Shown here piece after piece: positions 12,169 through 23,055 of a stretch of 64,000 bases of DNA; the stretch's first letter is position 1, and each line of letters opens with the position of its first letter. Source of the DNA: Psoroptes ovis (lineage: Eukaryota > Arthropoda > Arachnida > Sarcoptiformes > Psoroptidae); assembly GCA_002943765.1 (NCBI GenBank), contig PQWQ01000004.1, forward strand, positions 1,798,001 through 1,862,000, written 5' to 3'. Made by a program: the position numbers and the translations under genes. The notes under the pieces are model-generated. The model searched no databases, was not told the origin of the DNA, and worked only from the letters and a program-made list of their open reading frames with translations.

Positions 12169-14502
12169 TTAATTATTATTCGATATCAAAGGTGATGATG
12201 ATTGTGATGATGCGGCCGATGATGCTGTAGATGCAGCGGCTGATGATGAGGATGATGACGACGATGATAATGTTGCGGATGATAATAATGAATTATTATT
12301 ATTATTATTGATGGCAGTCAATGTATCTGTGAATTGATTTTGATGATTTCTTGTTGTTGTTGGTGTTGCTGTTGCCACAATAGATAATGATTGACTAGTT
12401 GTTATGCATAGGTTCATATTTTCATTCAAACTTGATGATGATACTGAATTTGTTGTATTCAAAGCGATCAATTCATTGGATAAATTATTATTATTATTGT
12501 TAATACTATTATTAGTCGATACAGATGATGATGATGTTGTAGCGCCTGGTGACCATAAACCATTACCATTATTTATTAACAATTGCTGATGAGCCTGTTG
12601 TTGATCATTATTTAAAAGTATTGATTGTTGCTGATGTTGCGAATTGAATGCATTCACCGGATTATGTGTATGATGTGGTATATGATTCGAAAATGTTGAT
12701 GCTTGATTATTCAAATGATGATTATTATGATATGTATGTGATTGTTGTGATGTCAATGATGCGGGTGATGGTGTTGTTGTTGCGGTTGCTGCTGTTGCTG
12801 ATAGATGTGAATGTTGATGTTGTTGTTGTTGTTGATGATGATGATGATGATCAGAATGCATATTTGTCATTGTTGTTGTAGCCGATGTCAGTGTCATCGA
12901 TGTTAATATTGATGCTGATGATGCCGATGATATTGATGAAGATGTGGATGATGCTGAACATGTAGATTTGTTCATAAATTTTTTCTGTCTTGCACGTGAA
13001 TTTTGAAACCAAACTTGTGTGACACGTTTCGATAAGCCTGTCAATGATGCTATGCGTTCTAAATCTTGTCCATCTGGATTTGAATCTAATTGAAAGTTTG
13101 CTTGTAATATTGATAACTGATCTTCAGTGAATGTAGTACGAATACGTTTAGTTTTAGATGATGATGGAGATGTTGTCGATGATGATGATGTATTGTTCGT
13201 ATTCATATTGTTTGTATTTAAATTTGTTGATGATAGACTAGAATTATTATTATGTATTGTTGATAATGTTGATGCTGTAAGCGTAGGAGATGATGTTATC
13301 ACTGATGATGCAATTGCCGATGATGTTTTCGATGTCATTGAATGATTGCTATGATTATTTCTATCGGCCACTTGCATTGCCTGTTGGCTATTATGTCTAT
13401 GATTACTATGATGATGTCCATGATGATGATTATTATTATTCATTGATGTAGCATCATTAATCAATTGTACATCGCTATTATTAGTATTAGTATTATTACA
13501 TTTACTATCAATCATCAATAAATTTCCATTATTATTCGGTGATGATAATTTTGTTTGATGATGTTTTTGTTGTTGTGGAATATCGGTGATTAATGGTGAT
13601 AATTGATGCGTAGCTGCTGTTATCGATGGTGATTTTGTTTCGATCGTAATCGATGATTGTCCATTGCGTTCACAATATTTACGATTATTTGCATGATGCC
13701 TGTGTTCATTTAAATCGGTACTATTATTATGATTATTATCATCATCAATATCATCATCATCATTGTCGATCATTGATGTAGATTTATTAGCTGTCGATTG
13801 ACTTATTGTCGATTCATCTATGGATTTAATAAAATTTTTCAATTGATAATTTCAAATTATAATCATGATTATATAATTTCAGATCGAAAATTATGAATTG
13901 AATCAAAAATATCTTGTTTAACTCACCTTCTTTAATACCAAAATGTAATTTACAAACAAGACGATAACCAATCGACGATTGTCGTTGTTGTTGGTGTTGC
14001 TCACATTGTATCGATGTTTGATGTAATGATTGTTGCTGTTGTTTTTCTAGGGTAAATTTTTCACCCGTCGATAATTGCCGTTGACATAAATCACATGCAA
14101 AACAAGCCAAATGATAAACGAGCATACCGGCACGACGTACCCAATCATTTGATGATATAATACGATCACATTTTGAACATTTGATTATTTTCAATTTACA
14201 ATAATCATCTTTACAATAAATTTGTCCATTAAGTATGAAACAAGAACGTGACTGACTTAATGATTGTCCACATTGTGAACAACTATTTTATTTGACAGAA
14301 TAAGACCAAAATACATTCAAATTTAATAAATTGAATTTCAATGGTGCAAAATTCATTCATTTTGAAAATGAATATAAAATACAAATTCTTCCATGTATAA
14401 TACATACCAAAGACAATGTATGTGCCAATTATGATGACCGGATATTGATGCAATAATTGGTGATGTTGATAATGTTTGATGACAGCCAAAGCATATCTTC
14501 AT
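12169..14502 (-). CDS. Awh: LIM-homeodomain transcription factor, Arrowhead / Lhx6-Lhx8 type
   Basis: DNA-binding developmental regulator. Exons 14502-14408, 14282-13927 and 13817-12169 total 2100 bases in frame (699 aa), with GTATGT and GTGAGT donors. LIM1 is at about residues 4-58 (CFGCHQTL, then WHIHCLCCSQC). LIM2 is at about 67-146 (KCSKCDRII, NDWVRRAG, YHLACFACDLC, RQLSTGE, CKLHF). The homeodomain is at about 373-432, with KRIRTTFTEDQL, GLSKRVTQVWFQNSRARQKK and a NPDGQDLERIASLTGL helix typical of Arrowhead. The rest is Asn/Ser/His/Gln-rich. LIM2 carries a Gln-rich insertion of about 26 residues near its end, which is unusual. The ATG at 14502 follows an in-frame TAA and puts the first zinc Cys at residue 4, close to fly Arrowhead. 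Alternatively AG|ATATGC at 14496 is a splice acceptor joining the in-phase frame at 18471-19937. Confidence 0.94.
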
Positions 14503-16171
14503 TTATTTTTTCAGGATTCAAATTATCGAAATAACAAAAATAGAGGAGAAAAAAATGGAAATTAAATAACAAGTTGAAAGTGTGAAGATACAAAATACAA
14601 AAATACTCCGAACTATTGTAATACATTCAAATTGTAATGAATAATTGAATTTATTGCTTGAAATAGCGAGAAAAAAATAATTAAAATTAAAATAATCAAC
14701 GATGATGTCAATTGTCAATGTACTCCCACGCCAGGAACAGGAATTTTCAGTCTTCGTTTTCGATTCCTGTGTGTATGTCCGAATTGGACAATTCAAATAC
14801 GTGCCAACACGTTATAATATTGATCATATCAACATTATTTCGATTGATTTTGTAATCGATTTTTTTTTCACTTTCTTTTTGAATGATTTTGTCATTCAAT
14901 GTCAATGATTTTCAACGGAATTTTGTATCGTTTTGAAGCCTTGTTTTTTATTTTGGTCAAAAATTGAGAATAAATTGATGAAATAGGTGTGTGCCTGTGT
15001 ATGTCAGTCACTCCATGTACTAAATTACAACCAAAATTTTACCATTTCTTTATATTTTTCTAGTCATAAATTTCAATTTCATAAATTTAGAATTTTTCAA
15101 ATAAAAAAAAGGACCAAAGAACCTTGGAACCAATCGATGAATGGGTTTGATATATTTTTGTTGTTGTTTATTGATTCACAATTCAAACATTGGTCATATA
15201 CACAAAGGCACAGACACCAATACTAAGCGTATAACTTCTTACCCAAAGAAATTAACCTAAGAAATTTTTTAATTTTTCAAAATTTTACATTATTCTAATT
15301 TTACCATTTCGGAAATGAATCTTTCACGAAAAAAAATAACAAAAACCATGAAATCTCTGTCATGAAATATACTCATCATAAGCGTTATTTTATTATGTCT
15401 ACCCTTGCGAATGTGTGTGGGTCTATTGTGTGAAAATATTGTCACTCTGTCAAATGAACCTTAGTAGACGAAACAACTGAAACATTGTACAACGAAAAAA
15501 ATGTAACAACCATAAAACTCAATGAATAAATGAATTATTTTCATTATTTTCAGGTCTATGCTTGACAATTTTTGCTTGAAAACCAGCCAAAAAAAATATA
15601 AATAACAATAGACTACAACGACAACAATAAATAAACAAAACAGAAAAATCATTTTAAATATTATTATTTCGACACCATTGTGTGTATGTCGATATCCATT
15701 CATTCAATACATTCATAGTCAAATATGATATGAATGACAATAGACCCAAGCAAAGCTTAGTAAAGGACCCGAGCAGTAAATTTTAACATGTTTCATTTGA
15801 ATTGAATTTCAATTGAATTGAATCAAATAAAAAAATAAATAAATAAAATGACAAGTTTATATTTGAGTGTTTTGTTAATATTACAAAAGTCAATTTGTTA
15901 TATTTCTCTTGTTGAATGTGTTCAGCAAGCTTTGCTAAGCATTTTGGTTCAATATGGATGAAATGAAAAAAAAAGAAAGAAAAATGATCAACAGTCATTG
16001 AAAATATACAGTCATTCATTGAAAATCTTTGGAACAAAAGTTTTATTTTTGTTGAATTCAATCTCTTATTTCTCAATGGCTATTATTATTGTACGATTAT
16101 TGTATCGATATTGTTGTTGTTGTCGCTGGTTATGATTATTTTTGTGTGGATGGAAAATTTATTTCATTTTT

Positions 16172-16208
16172 ACAACAACAACAGCAGCAGCAGCAGCAGC
16201 AACAACAG
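16172..16208. repeat. (CAA)n(CAG)n trinucleotide tract
   Basis: Runs of CAACAA, then about six CAG, then CAACAACAG in non-coding sequence. It is not inside a supported reading frame. Confidence 0.85.
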
Positions 16209-16235
16209 TGGTTATTATTATGGTTGTTATTATCA

Positions 16236-16264
16236 TCAATTGACAATTGACAATTGACAATTGT
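16236..16264. repeat. Tandem 7-base CAATTGA palindromic repeats
   Basis: CAATTG begins at 16237, 16244, 16251 and 16258, an exact 7-base period. Further pairs lie at 16378/16385 (also 7 apart) and 17156/17171. CAATTG is a palindromic E-box-type hexamer (CANNTG); any regulatory role is inference. Confidence 0.7.
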
Positions 16265-16958
16265 CAAGTGTTGTTGTTGTTGTGTATTGATACACTTATT
16301 TGAATTTATTTGTGTGAATAGGTGAAAATTTTCGGTTGTTGTTGTTGAATTCGGTTTTTTGTGTGTTCACAACTTCACAATTGTCAATTGTCTTGAATTT
16401 GACAACCTCCGAAAATATAATATTTGCGAACAAAAAAGAAAGAAAGAAAATCTGTTGAATAAATCAAATAAAAGTCAATTTTCATATTTGACAATTATTC
16501 AGTTTCATTGATTTTTCATTGTCGCTTCGGTTGTTGTTTATTATTGTTGTTGTTGAAGCTTGCTGAATTGTCGGGGCATTTTTTTTCCATTTATTTTCGA
16601 CTGATATTTTCTCGCTGAAAATTAAATTACATTTTTTTTTTGTCTCACTCTCGGCACTAAAGCGTGAATATATTGGTGAAATGATGAAATGTTTCACCGC
16701 AAAAAAAATGTTTTCAAATGTTTTCAACGCCATTTCATACATGTATCTGTATATTGAATTACAACCGGGGAAATTTTCAGTTTTTTGTTTATTTGAAATT
16801 TTGAAAAATTTCCAGAAATAATTGAATTTCTTCAAATTTATCAATTTCGAAATTGTATGCATAAATGATTTCTATGATTTTTGAATTTTTTTCTGATTTT
16901 TTATGCGAAAAAACAAATTTACACGTGTTTATTTGTGCGATGCTCGATGATTTTTGGC

Positions 16959-17046
16959 TTGGGTTGTCCGAAAAGTTCTTGCCGATTTTCAATGGGGACT
17001 TTCATTGAATTTTCACATATTTGATACGCATGAATTTTTCGGACAG
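16959..17046. mobile_element. Mariner-like terminal repeat remnant
   Basis: The left end TTGGGTTGTCCGAAAAGTTC, continuing TTGCCGATTTT, closely fits the mariner terminal-repeat type. About 55 bases later a degraded opposite end reads GAATTTTTCGGACAGAC, the reverse complement of GTCTGTCCGAAAAATTC. No transposase remains. It shares its core with the copy at 10593-10668. Confidence 0.65.
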
Positions 17047-18464
17047 ACAAAATTTTTTAAAAATTCAAAAATTAAATTTCTCATATTTAATAGGCCGAGA
17101 GAAGCAAACGAAAAAAATAAATCAAATCCAAAAAAGCGAAAGTTTCTGAGATTGTCAATTGACAATTTGACAATTGAAACAATCAATACAATTCAATAAA
17201 TTTTATCGAGATTTTCAACTTATTTTTCTACGGATATTATCCATAGAAACTTACGGAAAAATTTTGAATTTTTTCTTCACCTTTTCAATAAATCAATGAA
17301 ATAATAATAAAATCAATTGTACCTCATACCCTTCTCGAAAAGAGATATGTATAACCTACAAAAGTAATTTTCAGGGCAAATGATTTCAGTGTATGGCTGT
17401 TGTTCAATTCAAACATTTGTATTCAATATTTGAACCTTTTCAAAAAAAAACATAATTCATTCATCTTTTATGTTGCTTGTCGTGATTTAATGGTTTTTTT
17501 TTGGCTTTGACTGTGACTGTGGCTACAACTTTTATTGTCATCATCATCATTGTCATCTATTCATTGTGACTATTTACACAAACACACAATCGTATGTGTC
17601 GTTCAAAAACCAGTCAAAGACAAAATTCAGCCTCAAAACAATTGAAACATTTGAATTGAACGGAATTTTTTTCCGTTCAAAACAACAACAAAACCTCGTG
17701 GTTTTGTGGTTGAAATATGAAAATGTGGAGACAAAAATTGTGATCTATTCAAAAGCTCAAGTCATTGAAATAGGTGAAAACGGCAGCATTTCAACAATAA
17801 CAAGCGGAGCAAGATGTGTGAAATATGAATTATTTCAATAATAAAAATAATTAAATGAAATGAACAATCAAGTACGAATCAAAAATGAAAAATAATTAAA
17901 TTTGTATAACATTTTTCGTTTCATCCATCCATTCGCAATTTACACTTACAAATTTGTATCAAATTTTATATTTGAAACATTTTTGTTCCTCGATTCACAA
18001 ATTCAATGACAATTGAAATCAATTGACCCACGAGAGAATACACAGCAAACTGTGAACTATGGAAAGCCACAGCAAGCAAAATGAGCTGATAAATGCCACC
18101 AACAGTGTTTTTATCTAATTATTTTCGGTCCAAATTTGGGGATGCGATTGGAAATTTGGGATATTTGGAACAAAATTTTGAAGATTCAGAGCAAAATTTG
18201 ATATTTTTTCGACAAATTTTTCAATTCCCTTTTGGAATTATCAACACTTTCATGACTGGTATTGTTATTTTGCTGTTGTTTGGATAAACAAAATTGAAAT
18301 AAATTCAATTAATTCAATTTTTGTGTGTGTATGGTGTGAATGGCTATGATTAAGAAAGCCTTAAGCCTTTTTGTTTTTGTTTCAATTTAGTCAACTTGAT
18401 TTAAATTTGTCAACGTAAACATTTAAGAAGAGAAATGAATGAGAAAATATGATTTGGAAAAAAT

Positions 18465-19937
18465 TCAAACCTTTTCAAATGATTTCATTGAATTATTATT
18501 ATCACCAATATTCAATGATTTAATTGTTTTCGAAGATAATTTTGATTGTTGCTGATGCTGCTGTGGATGCTGCTGGACTTGATGAACATGATGATTAGGA
18601 TGATGATGATTAGCGTAGCTGATACCATTCAATGGTAGCGGTTTCAAATTTTGATTATCATCATCATTATCAATGATTGTATTATGATTATTGTGATTAT
18701 ATTGTTTCATTGCTGCTGTTTGTTGTGGCTGCGGTAAATTATCATTTATTGACAATGTTACATTCGATGTGGATGATGATAATGATAATGTTTGACAATT
18801 ATTATTATTAAATGATGATAATTCTGTATAATTATCAGCATTATTGTTATGATTATTGTTTAAACTAAGTACATCACTGTTTAGCTTTGTATTATTTGAT
18901 GTTGTATTATCATTTAATAAATCAATTCCATTATCACCATTATCACCAATGATTGGTGATGATAATTGTTGTTGTTGCTGTTGCTGCTGATGCTGATGTT
19001 GTTGATGTCGACAATCATATGTTGTTGTAATACTTTGATTACTGTTATTGACACTATTTTGATGATAATAATTATTAGTTGATGCAATTATATTTGATGA
19101 TTGTACATATGATTGTTGTTGTTGTAATAAATTATTATTTGTAATATATGAATTATTATATAATTCAGAATTTTGTTGCTGTAATGATGAAGGTATGATT
19201 GATGATGAATATTGATTATTGAAGCTGTTATTAATTGTATATGGTAAAGCTAGGGTTGATGAATCATTTGTATTTTTTATTAAACTCGATTCATCAATTG
19301 TATCTGTAATTGTTGAAATGTTTTGCATCATTATTGCATTCATTGATTGTTGCTGTTGATGATAATATTGATGATGATGATGATCAATGTTTGTATTTGA
19401 AAATGTATCATTTCTATCGATACAATCAATTATTGTCGTCGATTGATTATTGTCATTTCGATTATTATTGGTATTGTTTCGATAAAATTTTCGATATTTT
19501 TTCAAAATTTTATGTGATTGTTGTTGATGATTAGCATTTAAATCTACCAAATTATTATTGGTCGCAGCGAACATTGATTCATCATCATTATCAATGTATG
19601 CTCTCTGATGATAATTTTCATTGAAATAATTATTTTTATGATGATGATTAAAATAACGATTCGTTGAACGACCACGTCGTCCACTGCCTATTATTAATGA
19701 ATTCCCACCACCACCATTACCACCGTTGGAATTTGAATTATTTGAAAAACGTTTACGTAATAAATTTTTATTTTTATTGGAATTTGAAAATGTTTTATGT
19801 TCAGCCGTCGTTTCGGCTGTTTCGATTTGCGGTGATAATGATGATGATGATTGCGGTGTTATCGGTGGTGGTGGCGGATGGGGTCGTTGCGGATGCTGTT
19901 GTTGATGATTAGTATTATTGCGATTATTATTAATCAT
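18465..19937 (-). CDS. Asn/His/Gln-rich protein or first exon of the Arrowhead gene
   Basis: Unrecognised protein; uninterrupted 490-codon frame from the ATG at 19937 to TGA at 18465. Composition is dominated by Asn, Gln, His and Ser, with a Pro-rich start (HPPPPPIT), a basic patch (LLRKRFSNN, then SGRRGRSTNRYF), a short basic LKKYRKFYRNN segment and poly-Gln. No globular domain, signal peptide or membrane segment is visible; it is probably disordered and possibly nuclear. The last codons before the stop read GAA AAG|GTTTGA: a GTTTGA donor sits at 18470 in phase 0, and the GTPase gene at 31587 uses the same donor. The Arrowhead LIM1 codons at 14496 also begin in phase 0 after AG. The frame could therefore be a 490-residue N-terminal extension of Arrowhead rather than a separate gene. 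A frame this long in DNA this AT-rich is very unlikely to be chance. Confidence 0.65.
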   Translation of the reverse strand: MINNNRNNTNHQQQHPQRPHPPPPPITPQSSSSLSPQIETAETTAEHKTFSNSNKNKNLLRKRFSNNSNSNGGNGGGGNSLIIGSGRRGRSTNRYFNHHHKNNYFNENYHQRAYIDNDDESMFAATNNNLVDLNANHQQQSHKILKKYRKFYRNNTNNNRNDNNQSTTIIDCIDRNDTFSNTNIDHHHHQYYHQQQQSMNAIMMQNISTITDTIDESSLIKNTNDSSTLALPYTINNSFNNQYSSSIIPSSLQQQNSELYNNSYITNNNLLQQQQSYVQSSNIIASTNNYYHQNSVNNSNQSITTTYDCRHQQHQHQQQQQQQQLSSPIIGDNGDNGIDLLNDNTTSNNTKLNSDVLSLNNNHNNNADNYTELSSFNNNNCQTLSLSSSTSNVTLSINDNLPQPQQTAAMKQYNHNNHNTIIDNDDDNQNLKPLPLNGISYANHHHPNHHVHQVQQHPQQHQQQSKLSSKTIKSLNIGDNNNSMKSFEKV

Positions 19938-21969
19938 CAATGATTATTTCAATTTGATTTATTTCAATGATTGATTTGATAGTTTGATTTTCAAAATTAA
20001 AAATCTATTGAATAAAATATGAATTTCAATAATTTGGAATATTTTGTGATCAAACAATAAATTTTCACATTGATTTCACCATCATTACATATTCGTGAAT
20101 GTCTTTGAGATTTTTTTTATTTCCCATTTCCCATAATGCACCAATAAAATATGGTAAATTTTAACTTTTAAGGCTATATTATCAATATCATTATTATCAT
20201 CTTTATCAATTCAAATTGACTACTGTTTTCCAAGTATATTTCTAGCTTATATATTCATATAAATAAACATTTATATAAACACAAAAATAAATATCCATTC
20301 AAACTAAAACTGAATCAGATATATTTTTGTGTTTCACATTTATGAAAACATTCACATTGAATTCCATGTTTTTAAGGTGGAGTTTTATCTTTTATAAAAG
20401 GTGAATCGAAAACAAGTTAATAAAGACTATGGCTTCAAACATATTGAAATCATGTAATAAAATATGTTTTTATTTTTTGTTTTGGTTTGAAATTTTGATA
20501 AAATCTTCATCAAATATTGTATATATTCTGGTATATATCAATATTTAAATATGAACATTTGTTACATCCCATAGGGCGTGATTTTTTAGTCCAAAATGGC
20601 GAAAAAAATGAAACCAAAATATTCGATGTTCATTTGATTTTTTTTGGAAATATCACCATGTCCTCAACATCTTCTTTTCATATGTGTGCATGTATGTATG
20701 ATGTTTGTACATACACACACATATCTACATGAATAAGATACAGAAACAACTTTACCCTATGAGAAAATTGCTTTAAAAGAAAAAAATTCATTTTCCAGCA
20801 ATTTTTTGCTGCTGTTGGAAAAAATTTCTCCAGAAATGCAAAAATGTACCCACAACACACCAGTCACACATACAGAATCAGAATTCAATGTTTTTATATG
20901 AACAAAAATAGAATTTAAATGAAAAATTATTAAATAAGAATTTTTTCTTTTTCGAAATTCTTTATTTAAGAATTTCAATTCAATTATCAAATATTTGTTT
21001 TAAGTTTTTCGAAATCGTGAAATGGGAAAAAAAAAGTTTTACATTAGTTTACTTGTACATACGCACAAATATGTTCCGAATAAATGTGTGTTCCAAATAT
21101 ATGGTGCAAATACATGTTCCGAAGAATTTCCATCGATTTTCACTCACAATTTTTCTCCGAAAAAACTTGGTATTTTGCACTTAATTCCGACAAATGACTT
21201 GAAGGTCAATCAGTCGTATTATTTTTGAATTAATTAATCAGTTTTCTATCAAATAGTAAAATGATTTAAATGGGAGTTTTTGATGCTTTTTGTGATAATC
21301 TGATTGTGATTGAATAATAATCGAAAATCTGATTTAAATGATGAAATTATTATGGAAACAATTATTTGATTAAAGAGTTGCAATGATAATAATAATGAAA
21401 AATTTTGACAATTAAATGTTTTAGATTATTGACATGTACTTGGATTTTTTTCCATATCATTATTTCATTCATAGAGATACTAAAATTGATTGTTTCTGTA
21501 GAAATTATCATCATTTAAGTTAATGATAATAATAACTATAAATTAAAATATTATTTATGTTTCATTTCATTTTATTTATGGATTCGCTATCACATTAAAC
21601 AATAATGATGTTTATCAAACAAATGTAAACATTATTGCCATTCATTAATTAATAATGATATATATATCGATTCATTCATTAATTTTTTTCTCTCGTTCAT
21701 TTGTATTTGTGTATCATAGATTATTTTGATTAAGAAAAAAAAATATTTTCAATTTTCATCAAATCAATTTTCATAGGTATTTCTACCTGCATGCATATTT
21801 GTTTATTGTTTTCAATTAATATGGTGATTATTCTAATGAATTCATTCATTGATTCATCAATCAGCCATTAATTATCAGATTTCCCTAGGGAATCATCAGT
21901 TTTTTTTCGTTTTGATTCATTCATTATTTTGATATTAATTTCAATTAATCATTTGTTGAATGATGAACA
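19938..21969. other. About 2 kb intergenic, no gene seen
   Basis: Lies between the 5' ends of the diverging 18.5-19.9 kb frame and the 21.97 kb membrane-protein gene, so it presumably contains both promoters. Only short chance frames and TA-rich runs are visible; no specific promoter motif can be supported. Confidence 0.6.
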
Positions 21970-22907
21970 ATGATCAAATTAGCATCATTAATGATAATAA
22001 TTTCTTGTGAAAATATTTTGTTTTTTATGTTGTTTTTCAATCAAATTGATGAATATACAATGATTTTAAATAATTATAATAATAATAATAATATTTTATA
22101 TGAATGCAGACCATCAACAACAAAATCTTGTGGTCGTTCGATACCTGAAAATAAATGGATTATACACAAAACTGATGATTTAATCGATGTCATGTCACAT
22201 GATCCTTATAATCTATTGGAATATGTATTATTTTTGGAGCAATCAATTGCAAAATTTCAAATCGATTGGCCAGAATATAATAAAATACATGAATCAAGCA
22301 GTATTCCAGATATATTTTGTCTACAATTTGATTACATAAATTCAAATGAATGTGACCAAGATTATGATTGTAAAATAAATGCAACAATTGAAAATAATCA
22401 AATTATAATTGAATCAAATGAAACGTTTGAATATTATGATTCAAGTAATTGGATACAATTATATCAACAATTCGATCTGAAAACACATAGAAAACAAAGT
22501 AATTTACAAACGTTTCAAAATGATAATCATCTAAGATTGACAATAAATGGACAAATTATTTTACATAAAAATAATACTTTGAATTTAAATTCAAGATCAA
22601 TCGGTCGGCAACGATTGACCCTTAATAATGGTCCGTATTTTGCAATTAAAATAATACTTATTCATAATGGAAAATGTCCAAAACGTATCGATAAACGTGG
22701 TAAGTATTTTCATGTTTGATTGCACTCTAATTTTAATTATCAACATCATTTCTAAAATTTAAAAATTTGACAGCTAAATTTTGGGTTACATTAATGTGCA
22801 TATTTAGCATATTATCAATATCAACAGTAATATACATTATTTTAAAAATAATATTTCAAGAATCGAGATTAAAGCATCAATTTAGATATCATTGTCAAAA
22901 TTATTGA
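21970..22907 (+). CDS. Single-pass type I membrane protein, unknown family
   Basis: I do not recognise the family. Exons 21970-22699 and 22774-22907 join in frame (864 bases, 287 aa) across a 74-base intron with a GTAAGT donor and TTGACAG acceptor. Without the splice the frame stops a few codons after the donor. The N-terminus (MIKLASLMIIISCENILFF) is a hydrophobic signal or anchor segment. The ectodomain has six Cys after that segment (ECRPS, SCGRS, FCLQF, NECDQDYDCK, KCPKR) and several N-x-S/T sequons. Exon 2 encodes a membrane segment at about residues 246-266 (FWVTLMCIFSILSISTVIYI) and a short basic tail ending QNY. It is convergent with the LRR gene, the stop codons being about 150 bases apart. 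It is likely a cell-surface or secretory-pathway protein. Confidence 0.82.
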
Positions 22908-23009
22908 AAAATGTTTCGAATATGAACAACAATATTTTAAAGATCAGCCATGACATCTACCGACACATATATCAGAAAAAATTGACTAGATTTTATAAAG
23001 AAATGTTTT

Positions 23010-23027
23010 TTTATTCAATATTTTATT
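23010..23027 (-). promoter_or_regulatory. Candidate polyadenylation signals of the LRR gene
   Basis: Two AATAAA hexamers on the minus strand (plus-strand TTTATT at 23010-23015 and 23022-23027), 29-46 bases beyond the LRR stop codon, in the short convergent gap. Confidence 0.5.
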
Positions 23028-23055
23028 TCAAATCAAATACAAATTAATGAAAATA

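Larger units (their letters stand above)
14503..18464. other. About 4 kb with no supported gene; upstream region or large first intron of Awh
   Basis: No convincing coding frame. It contains a mariner-like remnant near 16.96-17.05 kb, clustered CAATTG palindromes near 16.24, 16.38 and 17.16 kb, and a CAA/CAG trinucleotide tract. It would be the promoter region of Arrowhead if that gene starts at 14502, or its first intron if the 18.5-19.9 kb frame is its first exon. Confidence 0.6.

Noticed and set aside
12404..13345. Plus-strand open frames inside the Arrowhead gene
   Set aside because: They are Asp/Val/Leu-rich mirror translations of the poly-Asn/Ser/His codons of the real minus-strand exon.
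16482..16862. 126-codon minus-strand open frame, considered as an exon linking the 18.5-kb frame to Arrowhead
   Set aside because: No matching splice phase to either side and a composition unlike both; treated as chance.
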